Under the pieces are notes generated by a model that searched no databases, was not told the origin of the DNA, and saw only the letters and a program-made list of their open reading frames with translations. From the NCBI GenBank assembly GCA_013396995.1, contig VWZP01008314.1, positions 161,408 to 225,407 on the forward strand: a stretch of DNA of 64,000 nucleotides, read 5' to 3'. The stretch comes from Dicaeum eximium (lineage: Eukaryota > Chordata > Aves > Passeriformes > Dicaeidae). Below, one piece after another: positions 1 through 13,258 of this stretch. Made by a program: the position numbers and the translations under genes. The stretch's first letter is position 1. Each line of letters begins with the position of its first letter.

Positions 1-3000
1 AATGTTTTGTCTGTATTTCTGTTTAGCCAACCAACTGAAGCAGCTATAAGTGTTTTGCTGTCTTTCCAAAAACATGTTTTTTTTACACTTCATCCCAGGC
101 TTGATTTCTTCTAACTGTGAAATGAGGTAAATTAAAATGCCAGAAAGTTATGAGGCAACATTGTGAAGCAACCCTCTTTTTATGTTAAGGTCTGTTGAGT
201 AAGTATGCAGCAGAGCACAGAATGAAAAGTTGTCACAAAGGAAATATATTCAGTTTTATTGGCTCTAGTTACTTTTCTATGTTTTCTGCCATTTCTGTCT
301 AATTCTGTCAACTCAAACTGCACTAAGGAACATTGTAGAACCACCATTTACTTCAGATTAGCTTTTACTTCAGTGCACTCAGGTTCTAATCCCTGTTTGA
401 AAGAACATCGATTATTATGCATTCAGTCCCTTAATGATACATCTACTAACTTGTTTGTGCTGGTTTCCAAAACAATCCAACTGATTGTACTGATTGATTT
501 CTTTCCCAGTTTGACATCATCAACAGATAAAATATCCCTGTGCTACCTCTCTGTTGGTGTTTTAAGTATATTCATTGAAGATCCAATCTAGCCCTATAAA
601 AATACAGTATCAAACAATATGGCTTCTAAAGAACAATCCAGGCCTAAATAATAAACCTAGAAAGGCAAAGAAAGAAAAAAAAAAATCCTACTAGACCTTT
701 TTTATAATATTGCAGAATGCAGCAAAGCACACTGGACTCAATTCACTTGTATCACCAAATATCCAGTTATTTTATTACATAATAAATATAAGTTGATTTG
801 CTGGTATTTGTAGAAGATGAAATGCAGCAAGCAACACAAATCTATGGACATAGAAGTTGTAAGTATTGATTCTTCTTTGTTTAAGATTTTTCTTATCCCT
901 TCTGGTTTACGCTTTTGATCGATCTTCATTTTGGCCAGAAGTAAGAGCAGAGAATGCAAGGGAAAGGTTCCAAGAGAGCTGCTCTCCAAAGAACATAAAC
1001 TATAGGGCCGTTGGAAGAGCATTTTGGAAAAGTATTTGTTTAGAAGGTTTTTCCTCTACACAAATTTTAATAGGTGGTAAATAGATCAATCGATCTTGCT
1101 TCCTTTGTAATTTCTGATATTTCATGTGAATTGCTTTCAGAACTATTACAGAGAGGCTATGTGGGTCTGTTCTAGCAGTGTGTATATATTGCTCATGGCA
1201 GGTAATTCCAGCACTGGGACCCTGATATACTTTTCCAAATTCTTTGTGTTACCCTGCAGAGTGAAGAGAGCAAAAAAGGCAGTTTACACAGAAATTAAGC
1301 CAAATAAGCTATACCCTGCACTGGTCTGGACCTTGTAGTTGTTCTAAACATATATATTGCTAATAGCAGCCTTCACATAATTTCAAATTGATTTTGCACT
1401 ATGCTAACTTTATGTTGACTATACAGTCTCCCAAGGCAGTCTGTTCCACTGTCTTCATTGTGAAAATTTGTCATGTAGAATGAAAATTCATGTGTCTTGA
1501 TGCACTAATCAAATACAGGATTGAAATAGCTCGAGGCCTCAATTTTGGCACATGTGAGTTAGGATATCTCATACTCTCTGCAATGTTTCTGGATGGTCCC
1601 TTCTAGGGAAACCAACCTGGAGGGATTCAAATCAAACAAAATCAAATTAGATCACTTTCAAACACTTGTAACTTTAAACAGTAAAGAATGGGATCATCTA
1701 CCATAGATGTATAAAAATGAAGAATATGAAAATCCTGAAACTTTCCCACACTTTCTGCTTAGCCCATAATTGTTTATTTCCCAGTTGTCTGAAATAGATA
1801 GCAGTCTCAATAATGCTTTGGAAGCACCATAGATCATGGAAGACATTTGGATTTAATGCTTGAGCTATGAAGAAGGACAACAGCATTTTTGGTACTAAAG
1901 AACAACAGGTGCTTTCAAAGCTGGCATTTATCTTCCAATGAGCACAAGAACAGTGAAGGTATAATTATACAGTGGATTAGACAATTAGTTCTCTATTCCT
2001 GGGTTTATTGTATATATTGTATAGTATACTAAAGAGCTTAATACCTGTGATCTCTTCCAAACAGAGTTTTAAGTGTGTCTTAAGGAAAGTACTTACAATA
2101 ATTAATCTTTCTTCATGTAGATACATCTTCTTTCACATTCAGTGATTTAGCTTTCACAAGCAGATTTGGAAAGGAGTCAAGATGCATATAAAAGGGAGAT
2201 TTGCTGTGGCTGTAAGTGTTGGATGGATAAGAAGTAATCCTGTTGCTTCCTCTGCTGCCTGCTGCAGCAACACCCAATTAGACAAGTTATCCACAAGATG
2301 GTGTACTAACACAAACTACTGGCATTCGTTTTTCAGGGAAAATCATTCTAAACTGAAGGAATAAGAAAGAATCCTTACTACTGACTGTGAAAAAAAAATC
2401 CTTATGCACAAACTTTCATCAGTATCTCCTACTGACGTCTCTCATGAAATGTTCATTCCCATTCATTTCCATTCATCTGTGCAGCTGTTTGGTGACTTCC
2501 AATAGCTACAGTAAATACTAAAAATGTTTCTTTTAAATACTGAATCACTTTTTTATCTACTTAAAGATGATTAATGGCCCAAGGTGCCATGGATTTTGTA
2601 ACTGGTGAAAATATCTTTCAGTAGGAGCACATGATAGCCAGTTTTTCTGAAATTCTTTTTCCTACTACACCATAGGGCATATAAATACATGATAGTGACA
2701 AAACCCAGGTCTTGTAATAATGCACAGGTGGATTGTAATAATTCTACAGCAGTGTATGATAGTCCCAGACACTCCTCTGTTATTTTCTTCTTTCAGAATT
2801 TTGTTCTTATAATAGTTTCTGTCTGAGATTTCTTAATTCCTGCAGATAAAGACACCATATTAGATACTGGATGTCTTCAGGCTTTTAAAAATCAACCAAA
2901 ACATCAGTATATCAAGGAATTCTAAATATATTTAACTGCATTTTTTGTGCTTTTTATTAGCAGTTATTATCTCTAAAGAAGCTAAATATGAAATTTTCTA

Positions 3001-4514
3001 AATACAAAAATTTTCTAAGCATGAAATAGATACATGCATTCAAATCTTAAAGTTCATAATAAATATTGATAATTGTAAGTATTTTTCCTTATTTATGCTG
3101 TAGACAATATCTGCATTCATCTGACTATGTGTATAGTCTCACATAAAAATAAATGTATCCAAAAGATCAGAGTCTGATCTAGTATAAGTTTTATTAATAT
3201 GTGTAGTTTTTAGGCCTGAATCTGATGCATAACATTGAACTAAGTTGAGAATGTGTTGTGTTTTAAGATTTTAAAGCTTTTTAAAAGAAATTTCACTTTC
3301 ACTTTAATTAATTCTGTTCATTAATTTCGCCTTAGAGTGTGATACAAAGTGAAATTAAAGACAAGAAAATTGAGAGAAAGTGAGTCTCACAGCAGCCTCC
3401 ATATGTTTTTTCCTCCACTTAGAACACTGTTTCCCATTAGTACAGTTCAGTGATTTGACTATTTGGCAATATCTCAGCTTGGTGCCATTTTCTGTAGTTC
3501 TGGAAATGAATACAAAACCTTAGTGTCAAAAAGCTTTGGTTCATTGTCAAATAATTTAGTGCTTTAAGAATATAATTTCCTTTCAGATTTAAGCATCAAC
3601 CACATATCCAGTTACCTGTTTCTAAAAGCATGTTGATGGGTTGCCATTTTATTTAATCCAATAGCTGTAGAAGTCAAACCCTGTCCCCTAAAGAATCTTG
3701 TAAACTGGGAAGTAAATGCCCTCATTAAACCTTATAATCATTCTATATTCTGTACATAAGCCCATAGAAGGCTTAAGTACAGAAGGCAAAATGCAAATCT
3801 GAACACACTCTTTTAAATAGAATATAGTCAAGTATAGGAGAAGTAAAAATGTAAAACTGTTGTAGTGGATGTAGTGAAATACAGGAGGAGTTTCTGTAAA
3901 ACTTCTGGGTATGACAAACTTGCAGCCCAGAGAACTTTCGTTGGTGCCTAGGGAAGTACATCTGCTCCTGGGGATGTACCAGAGCATAGACACCTGGGTC
4001 ACAGAGTGAACTGTACAGCTACATATATATATATTTTTTTTTTAATTTTAATTTTTTCCTGAAACACATTTATATTTTTAAACTCAGATTTCAAAATTCT
4101 ATGATAACTGCAGATTTCAATGTTCTTCTGGGGCAGAGATGTGAGATTTTTGCTATGCCTGTGCAGTCTTTTAGCCATGGAAGGATCTAAATTCACCTAA
4201 ATTAAGCTATACCTTAAAAATCAAGTTCCTTGCTAATGTGGTGGATAAGTCAACTTAGATTAATTGCACAATAAAGAATTGGTATTGACCTGGCACAAGT
4301 GATCAGACTCAGCTGTCCAATTTAAAAAATGGTACTGGTTGCCCAGCTAGTTTGATCAAGCAAGTAAATTTTTTTTTGAGTGGGGAAAATGTATTTTAAA
4401 TAGTAATAAGGACATTATTTGTATATTTTTGTTACTTTCCTTGCATAGTAAAGCAGGATTGTTAGTTTGATTTTAATTTAAAATTTTATTATATAAAATA
4501 GGGGCTGTTTTTCA
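1..4514. other. Unassigned AT-rich non-coding DNA
   Basis: No gene or recognisable repeat family is seen. Open frames are short (at most 110 codons), overlap on both strands and look like chance frames. The stretch holds only short homopolymer runs, such as an A run near 675-690 and a T/A run near 4030-4065. It is consistent with intergenic or intronic vertebrate DNA. Confidence 0.6.
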
Positions 4515-4790
4515 TCTTAGTGAGGTCACTTGCTGATGTTTTACTGGTGTGTCCTCCCTGGTATCCAATGATAGAATATGTGGAAATCATTCAAAGCTGC
4601 CCCTGGGGAGATTTTGACTGGACATAACACAGTTCCTAGAGAGATGTTTGATGGACAAAGTCTGGCAGGGTCTAACATGCATTTGGACAATGCCCTTAAT
4701 AATTTGTTTTAAATTTTGGTCAGCCCAGAAATGGTCAGGTAGTTGGTCTGGATTATTGTAGTATATCCCTTCCAGATGAATGATTCTGTT
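4515..4790 (+). mobile_element. CR1 LINE fragment, 3' end, plus strand
   Basis: The sequence matches the end of an avian CR1 element: a block around 4560-4620 (gtatccaatgatag, gctgcccctggggag) from the end of ORF2, then the 3' UTR around 4675-4780 (ggacaatgcccttaataa, ttttggtcagcccagaaatg, atatcccttccag). The part around 4620-4640 is shortened relative to the usual CR1 layout, so an internal deletion is likely. It is 5'-truncated, as most CR1 copies are, and non-functional. It runs directly into the pentanucleotide array that follows. The left boundary is approximate. Assigned by recognition of the family, not by a search. Confidence 0.82.
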
Positions 4791-4860
4791 CTATTCTATT
4801 CTATTCTATTCTATTCTATTCTATTCTATTCTATTCTATTCTATTCTATTCTATTCTATT
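4791..4860 (+). repeat. (CTATT)14 microsatellite from a CR1 tail
   Basis: Fourteen perfect tandem copies of CTATT fill these 70 bases, preceded by imperfect tgattctgtt. CR1 elements end in a short tail of a few tandem 5-8 bp units instead of poly-A. This array sits exactly where that tail belongs, so it is best read as an expanded CR1 tail. The perfect repeat predicts length polymorphism. Confidence 0.95.
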
Positions 4861-6910
4861 CAACGTTGTAATTAATTTAATTTATTTCAGTGGAATGGTT
4901 CACAAAAACAGAATAAATAGTTTTTGGGGTAAAAATTGTCAGAATTTCAAATTGTAGCTGCATAGATTATATGAATCTTTCAACCTAGATGCTATGTCAG
5001 CTTTTTTGTTCTTCAGTGAAATGCCTTGAAAATGGATTCTTGACATTTAAGCATCTTGCACTGACCTTAGAAGGAATAAGCCAAATCCTTTTACTTCAAT
5101 AGGTCAGCTGCAGGTCCTAGTCTGTAAGAAAACCAGCTAGAAAACTAAGCCCCAAATTTCCTTACACGAATGCTAGAAGTCCCAGCAAAACCAGACCATG
5201 AAAACAGGTGTGGAAGCATACATGATAACAAGATTACGTGATGTGAAGTGTCTTGGGAAGATATCAGAAGCTTTAATTGTTATGATCCCGTTGAACTCTT
5301 ACCTCATTTATGTCTCCTTTGATGAGAGACATTAAAAATGCCTAGTTTGGAAGAGATGCTTTGTGTGAGGTTGCACTTTAAAGGAAGAGCTTTGAAGCAG
5401 TGCCTTGCCTTTTTTTAATGGGCTTTGAAGCAGTGCCTTGCCTCTGGGGCGAGCTGTTGTTACAGTATTGCACAACACATCTTTCCTGTTGATTACTGTT
5501 AACCGTAATTCTGAGTCAATTACTCAGTGAGCATTGATTTTATTGTAAGCAAGGAGCTATAAATGTGTAAACCTGTAGTAAGCAACATGCCTAGCTTGGC
5601 AATAGTTAACTCTCTGCTGGCTGAAGGGCTGCTTTCCTCTCCAAGCTGGAAATTAAGAAAAAAGTTTACAAATTTCTGCAGGAAGAATGTACATCGCCTG
5701 GAATGGAGTTTCCTCTTGCAATACTCTTAATAGCTTTTATATCTTTCTCATTTTTCTTTTATTGAGATTTGCTGACTACCTATGCATCCCATTAAGTAAC
5801 ACTATTGATATGACCATGATTTACAGTTACTGCTTCTACTTTTGCAGGGGACTTGCAAAAATAAATGAAGACATGGTGGTTGGTTAATTTACTGCTCATG
5901 CTCATTGCAAATCAGAAACAAACAGAAACATTAGCAAAGAATGAAAGATGATGGTAGGTTATTTCAAAAGTAGGACTGCTAACTAATTTTAAGAGAGTTC
6001 TCTGATAGGTAGCTTTAATTACTACTGTAGAAGCTAATACTGTCAATACTTGGGGTTGTTACATTTTGCATTTGATTACAATGCTTCAAATCCAAGCATT
6101 AAACAAGACTACTTTCAGTTTGGTGTTTCAATTTTGTAACTCAGATACCTGATTAATTTCCAGATCTTGGCTGTCTACTCAGTCATGTTGATTCTGCTTG
6201 TACAATCCAGACATTTTAGTGAAATCAGACATCTTTCAAGGTATCCTGCTTCTAAAATTTCTGTGTAGTTACCTTTCATTTTCTATGCCCTACACTAGGG
6301 GAATGTAAATGCAAGTGCTAGGTAATAAAATATCTTAAATAGAAGACATTGCATTTATGTTTTGCTATCTCATAATATTTGCTTCAGGAAAGATTATTTC
6401 TCCTTACCTCATCAGTCATACTGGAGCAGACATGCAGAAATCATAGGGACAGTATTTAGTATACAAACTTGTGTGAATGACAGAGATTTTTTAGAATGGA
6501 TTTGCCTTATCCTCTGCTGAATCAGTGCCAGCTTGGGAGGAACAGTTATATCTTAATCTTTTGCATATGCACCCATAATAACTTGATTTTTACTATTGAA
6601 CATATGTTATGTTGTAGCACACTGAAAAGTGGAAGGAGCTTCTTGAGCGATGCACCTCTTGAGTGGATATAGATTTGGGTCTCCTTACCCAAAAGAAGTT
6701 CACTTTCACTCCATGATCAAAGCTTCCCCTTCAGCTAGTGCATTGATTTGGCCTCTTTCATGTAGCACTCATTTCTCTACCTGAGGAAATCTCTAGAAAT
6801 ATAAAAGATGAATTAGTCTGAATAACAATAAGAAATAAATTAAGACTGATTTAAAAATAAAATGTAAAATATTTCTTCTGATTTCTCACTTTGTCTCTCT
6901 TTCCATTTAT
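4861..6910. other. Unassigned non-coding DNA
   Basis: No gene or repeat family is recognised. It contains an imperfect 33-bp-period duplication at 5389-5443. It also holds a fairly unique-looking stretch at about 5450-5680 with homeobox-type TAAT/ATTA motifs and a TGAGTCA-like core near 5510, which could be regulatory but is not demonstrated. Confidence 0.5.
5389..5443 (+). repeat. Two-copy direct repeat, 22-bp units, 33-bp period
   Basis: The 22-mer beginning gctttgaagcag and ending ccttgcct occurs at 5389-5410 and again at 5422-5443 without mismatch. The two copies are separated by 11 bases that are mostly T. It is a small local duplication with no gene content. Confidence 0.9.
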
Positions 6911-7426
6911 GTGTACCCATTAACGCAAAAAAATGTGGTTCTTGTGAACCTATGCCTGGAATTTCTTTTCAGGAAAATTACTAAGCCATTTAAAATCATG
7001 CCTGCTGTGATTGCCTGTGCCTCTTTGGCTGGAGGGAAGAGAGTGCAAGGATGCTCCCTGGGGCCCTCCAGACTTTGCTCAGCAGATGAATTTCAGCTTG
7101 GGCACTCATCCTTTGCCTGCTTGTTCCCAGCCTCGGACCACTCTGTTCACTGGGCTGTGGTGGGGACACATGTTCTGGCACCCTCAGCTTCAGCTCCCAC
7201 AGCTAGTCCCCTGGTCACTTCCAGAGTCTTCCCATGCAAGGTGGAACCACCCTGCCTTTTTTCCCAGAGCTCATTCATTGCTAGAAGGGACAGTTTTGCG
7301 AAGTGCATGCAAGCTGTAAAAGTCAGGCGTTGGCAACTCATCTCTCATTTTCATTATTCCTTCTTTACTGGAAATTTCCCTTCAGCCTGTGGCAGAATAC
7401 ATTCAGTTGTTCCTCTGAAAAATTAG
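6911..7426 (+). other. GC-rich patch with a 171-codon open frame, unidentified
   Basis: The window's longest reading frame free of ambiguous bases runs here from ATG to TAG on the plus strand. A 102-codon frame in another plus frame and two antisense frames overlap it. About 7020-7260 is near 60% G+C by count on sample lines, against an AT-rich background, but it has very few CpGs and is not a CpG island. The predicted 171-residue product has no domain I recognise; it is rich in Ser, Pro, Ala and Cys, as chance translations of GC-rich DNA often are. Several overlapping open frames point to composition, not selection. It could be an old processed insertion, an unclassified repeat or a lncRNA exon. 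I do not call it a gene. Confidence 0.35.
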
Positions 7427-10400
7427 AAGAACTACTTTGAAATGTCCTCGAATTTCTAAAATTACATGTACTTTCTTGAGTTTGAAATGTTACTATTAAG
7501 TTTTAAGAGGTAAGTTGTTAAAAAGCATTTATTCTGTGAGATCTATCATGAGCAGATTAGGTGCTTCTCCAAGGGACTGCTGTTCTTTCAACTGAACTTC
7601 AGAAGCTCAGATTATGCAGTGGATCCTAAGGAATGTAGTCAAAAGCTAAGGTTGGTGTTTTCTTTTTTTCCTTTCTCCCAGTTGCTTTAGGCTGAACATT
7701 TCTCCATTTGTCAGGATAAATACACAGGATTGTGAAAAAACCCACACTTTCCTCAGCGCTGTAAGTTATAAAGAACTCCTTTGCTTTATGTTGGTAGAAT
7801 TGCAGTTTCTCTGCGTGCCTTTAGAAAATGTCCCATCATTTGTTAGGCACAATTTTTCTTTTTTCCCAGCTGCAGACTACAGGAATGCTTCTTTGTGTGT
7901 AGGGAGCAGATTTTCTTCTGGTGTTTCAAGGCTGATAGGCCAGGAACAAGACACTTTCTAAGGCATTTTTTGCACTGCACTTTATTATTACAGAAACTAC
8001 TATCTTGCTATTTGTGTGTTTCCTCCTTTATTTGTAAGTGGCTATAATGTATTCTCAACTGAGTTTTGTCTGCTCTTTAAAATGTCTACAAAACATCAAA
8101 GTAAACCTGCTCAAAATGTTGTTTGGTTGTTTTTTTTTTAATCGACAATCTGTGTCATAAATTATGTCCACAAAGATACCTCTGTAATAAAAGGATGGAA
8201 TTCATAGATCATTGCTTTCTTTAAAAACACCAAACAATAAACATGGAAGCCCAATAGCCTTTATAATAATTGGTACTACCTCTATGCATGTGTCCTTCTG
8301 TCAGAAATGTGCATTTAGAATTTTTTATAATTCTATTTATTTCTTTCAATCTATCGAATCTATTAGTTGATTATTATTTGTTCTAAAAAGTAGAAATAGC
8401 TAGGATTAGAAAAATGCAGAAAAAACTCTGCATTTAAAATATTTTATTAATTTAATTAACAGGGTTAGAGTAAATTGGTTTTTTTTTTCACCAGGGGTCT
8501 GATTTTGTGAGCTGTTGATAGCCTCTTACATCTTCAAGCTAAGTTTATAGCAGCAGGTAGTAGTTTCTTTGAAGGCAGATTGGGAATAAATGTTCTGAAA
8601 AATGTGTCTTGGCTGTGAAACATTCTGGTCATTCAGAAGGACTGAAGCACCTACATGTTGGAAATGTTTTGTGGTAATCAGTCCCCAGTGTTCCCTGAAA
8701 TCTGGCAGCTGGATCATCTTTGAAACTTTCAGCTAAACCAACTTGCTCCTTCTGCTTGCTGTTTTCATATATATAAATATTTACAATTATTGAATTCCCT
8801 AGAAATAGAAAACAGCAACAATAAATAATGTAAAAGTTGTCAGCTTCTTTAGTCCTGCTTAAAAACCCACAAACTCAGTGCTAAATATGCATTAAAAACT
8901 ATTGTCACCACATTCAGGAAATACTATGGGTAAAGAGCAAAAATTCTATTCTGACTGCTTTTAAAAATGTAAAGAAATGGTGTTTAGAGCTGTGCACATA
9001 CCAGTGTCAGAGACAGGAGCTGCTTTGGACTGATGTACAAGCAGGAGAGCAAACTAATTTGCACATATTTGCATGAGGAGAGGCTGCTGCCTGTGGAAGA
9101 CAAGCCACTATGAGATCTTCTGTGCACATAGCAGGAGATCAAGGATGTTTTGCTCTACATGAAGAATAGTATCCATAGCTCAGGAGATGTGAGGAAAACA
9201 GTAAAAAGAGTGAATCCTTAACAACGTCTGTGACCGTGCGGGCAAGAGCACGGCTGGAGAATGCAGAATCAGAAGAGAAATTTGAAGGGCACAGAAAAGT
9301 TGAAGAAGCCTTAAAGAGGAAAATGATAAAAGAGAAAAACAAAGTGATAAGAAAATAATGGATTTTTTTTTAATGGAAGACTAAAGGATGTTGCATGTAC
9401 TGCTTTAGAGAATGCCAAGCATTTGATTAACATACTTTCTCTGCTTGCATTATTAAAACAGTTTTCAAAACTGTTTAAAACTCAAAAAGACTTTAACCGT
9501 TGTATTCTAAAGCCCAATAAAATTCATTAATAAAAAAATTACCAATAAGAGAAACAGTTCTTAATAGGATTAAGTTCTTTGAACACTCAGGTTTAGGATG
9601 GTGAAATAAAACCATGGACAATATGGAGCAACTGATCGAAATTAAGCTTTTAGTGTTCCATTAAGTGCTTTTGGTAAGAAGCTAGTATACCTCAAACGAA
9701 AATCAGGTTTTTTAGATTAAATTTTGGCTGTATAGCCCGCAAAACCACAATTCTAATTTAAACTTTGGTTTATAGTGTAGGTACATAGTAGAAGCAGGAG
9801 ATAAGAACACAGGAGCTCAGAGGCTCTGCAAGTAGAATATTCCTGTTATCGCCCTTCAGCAAAGAAATACACAATTACCTTCAGGCTATTTTCAATTGAT
9901 TTACATGTTTTATGTTAATGTAATTTGTTCTGTACTATCATGGAAATTACAATACTGCCCCTAGACAGAGGTCTTGTGCCTTTCATTGCACAATTCATGT
10001 GCTACTCAGTGTCCAGTGTTGAAGCACTGAACGCTGAGACTACTCCGAGGCATTGCTGGCAATAGAGAGAGCTGTGACTGAGTGTACAGACTTGAAAACC
10101 TATATTAGTTGTTGAATGCACTCTAAGGGCATCTTAAAATGGGAAACAAAAGCATCCGATTATTTATGAGGCAATTGGGCCATTTATGTCTGTAAGTGTT
10201 GAATATTAGAAATTCTATTACTTTTAATTGCTGTAAAATGCTCAGTACCTTTAAAAATGAGACTTTTGGAGACAAACAGCAGACTGATAGTTCTGTTATC
10301 CTCTCCTTTATTTCTTTTATTTCATGTTCTCTCTGTGCTGTGCTACTTCTTGGCTGCTTTCTTTATGAACGTTCTTCAGTTCCTTTAAAGCTGTATAGCC

Positions 10401-12725
10401 TAGATGTCAAGGGCAAATGCCCAGTAAGTGGGATTTAAATTCAAAGTTCTTTAGCTTTCCTCTGAGGTGTTATATGATAAATACGGTAAATTGTGATTGA
10501 AGGCTTTATTATGCACATTTACAAAACCAAACAAACCCAAAGTCCTCAATAGATCTTTCCACAATTTTAAAATATACTGTTCTTAAATTATGAGCAGTAT
10601 GGACATGCAATCAGACACCTGTACTGTCTTGTCCTGCTTGTTTGACAGCAGACTCAGAATCCTACCTCATTTACCTTTCTTCAGTATCAAGTGACTGGCT
10701 GTGATACCAGAAATGGATTGGTTTTGTAAAACTGGTAACAGTGACGGGATAATTTTTTTTCCCTTGGGGTGTGCATCAAAGTTGTAAATTAGAATACAAT
10801 AAAATATTCTGTTTTCAGTTTAATTCTGTATGCTGAAAATTTCTTAGCAGTACCAAACAGAAAAAAAGAAGTAGTGTGTGTCATGATAAGTACAAACCTT
10901 AATTCTAGCTTGGAGACTGTCTTGGGGTTTTTCTAGTTCATCAGTGCTGAATCAGTGAAGCATGTTATTTGTTCTGTTGAATTCTTGGCACATGCTTATG
11001 ATGAATGTGAAAAGTTGTCTTCCTCTTTTCACATAAATAGGAAAACTCTATAAGGAGCAAGTGAGTAGATTACAGGGTACATCGTAGGGTTATATGTCTG
11101 TTGGTGGGAACAACTACATAGAATCATAAACAGAACTCATTTTTTGATTCACTGTTTCACAACCAGATTTTGGTATTATGCAATCCAGGAAAAGAAACGA
11201 ATGGAATTATCCTCCAATGTGCACAAGGATAGGAGACAGAAGAAGCCTAGGAGATGAAAAACAAAAAACAGGCTATCAAAAGAACAGAACTCCAGTTTAT
11301 GCCTGTCAGGGAAGAGAGTTGTGAGATGAGTGTCAACAGTCCCAGCCCATCACAACACCATTTTATTCAAGAAAACATATGCAGAACTTTTTCCTGAATT
11401 TGAAGTAAAACAAATGATTGTGGGTAAGGGAGATACTAATGATGAAGTACATTTATTAGTCCAGAAAACCACGAAAGAACTTGAATATTTTATCTCTTTC
11501 TTCTTGTCTTTACTTGGTGAACTCTAAAACAAACAAAAGAACCTCATGAAAATATTACATGATATCTATGATGTCAAACATAGAAGTGAAAAAGAAGGCA
11601 AGTGAATTCTTGAAAGAATTTTTTTTTTTCCTGCTACATTATGATCCACATAAATAAATATTCTAAAGTTTCTGGAAAGCAGTGAAATGAAAGTGGTGAG
11701 AATGATTCTAATAAATGGAGCACATACGATGAATGAGGCAGAAAATCTGATGCCAATTAATATTGGCATTGGTATAATCCTACTTTCTCCCCTTGCCTAG
11801 TGTGAAGGATTAAAAATATTTCTCTTTCTTTGGAGCACAAAACTGGCTAAGAGGTGTAAAAGATATCCTAATCATAAGTTGAGTCTGAATTCAACACAGA
11901 AAATGTCTACAGGACCAGAAAATATTTTCTTTAAGGCTATGATGTGAACATACTAAATGAGGATCCTCACCCTGGCAAGACATGAACTCTATGAAATTTT
12001 TTCTTGCTTCATATAATGGTTTAAGAGAATGATGAAAGTGTTGGTTTTGTTTGTCCATACAACGGTGAGTGTGATAGCAGAATGTCATTAATATCTCCTA
12101 AGATGGCAGTCAGAGGTAGACCATATGAACTACAAAAAAATTATTTTCATTCTTATTTTGCTGACCAGTGAATTATGAAAAATAGATATGCCACCTGAAT
12201 TCCTGCACACAATGCTTATGAATCTCTCAAAAAAATTTTTGTATAAATATTTTGAGGCTCATCAGCAGGGTAGCAGAGTGTTGAATCATCCCTTTATTGA
12301 GCCCAGTGTACAACTAGGACATAGACTGCAAGCTGCTATCTCACTTACCTATTTACAACTGCTTAGGAAATAAAATGCAACTATTAAGTGGGATCCTTTT
12401 CTGGCTTTCAGAGCCATTACATTAAAGAAATACTCAAAGCATCAGCTAAGTATAAAAACATAAATCAAGTTGACATCAATGAGACATGAAAACATAAATC
12501 AAACTGACATGACTTAAATTACAGTACATGTACATGAAGCCTTAGACTGATTGTAATTCTGAAATGTTTTTTTTCTAAATAAAAGGAATTAAGGAGACAT
12601 GATGCTATATAAAATTTCAGGAGGCAGGAGACTGGAAGGCACACACAGAATATGTACCTATATCTATTTTCTCTTCACAGGTACCTTTTTTTTTTTCTGT
12701 TGGCTCATGACAGCTCCAAGTCTTT
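7427..12725. other. Unassigned AT-rich non-coding DNA
   Basis: No gene or recognisable transposon is seen over about 5.3 kb. Small features only: a short perfect hairpin at 9456-9476, T runs near 8125-8140 and 8475-8488, and short chance frames on both strands. Confidence 0.55.
9456..9476. repeat. Perfect 10-bp inverted repeat with 1-nt spacer
   Basis: Arms aaacagtttt (9456-9465) and aaaactgttt (9467-9476) are exact reverse complements around a single C. No flanking element explains it. A near-palindrome of this size occurs by chance in AT-rich DNA, and no function is implied. Confidence 0.85.
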
Positions 12726-13258
12726 GAACCATAGAGTGATTTGAATTGGAAGGGGTCTTTAGATGTCTAGTTTTCAACCTGATCATGCTGCTCAGAGTCC
12801 TGTCCAACCTGGCCTTGAATATTTCCAGGGATGGGGCACCCACCATCTCTCTGGGCAAAATGTGCCAGTATTTCACCATCCTCATTGTAAAAAAACTACT
12901 TCCTTGTACACAGTCTGCATCTACCCTCCTTTAGTTCAAAACTATTAGCCCTTGTCCTACCAGAATAGGTCGTAAAAGCTTTCTCCCCACCCTTCTTTCG
13001 AGCCCTTGATAAGCACAAAGGCCATAATAAGGTCTCCCTGGAGCCTTCTATCCCCTGATGAAATTGGAAGGCCAACTAATCCCAGCTTTCCCGCCCTTTC
13101 CACAGAGATGTTTCACCCCTCTGATTATTTCTGTGGCCCTCCTCTGGGCCTGCTGCAGCATGTCTGAGTCTTCCCTGAGCTGAGGGCTCCCAAGACAAAT
13201 ACTCCAAGTAGAGTCTCACCAGAGAAGGGAAGAGGGCTTCCTTGTCCAAATGATAAAT
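12726..13258 (-). mobile_element. CR1 LINE fragment, 3' UTR and end of ORF2, minus strand
   Basis: Read on the minus strand, this is the 3' end of a CR1: the C-terminal end of ORF2 (about 13075-13258, with the Val-Arg-Leu-Tyr-Leu-Glu-Tyr-type segment) followed by the 3' UTR down to the terminal region near 12730-12775 (gattt-gaattggaagggg on the plus strand). Landmarks include ggccttgaatatttccaggg (about 12811-12830) and tggccctcctctgggcctgc. The copy is 5'-truncated and has lost its frame. The right edge is soft, and the terminal 8-bp tail units are worn away. Confidence 0.9.

Noticed and set aside
11118..11130. Possible CR1 terminus (catagaatcata)
   Set aside because: Only about a dozen bases match, and no 3' UTR or ORF2 text lies beside them; chance is more likely.
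12746..12948. Two plus-strand frames of about 60 codons
   Set aside because: They are antisense to the CR1 3' UTR of the element at 12726-13258.
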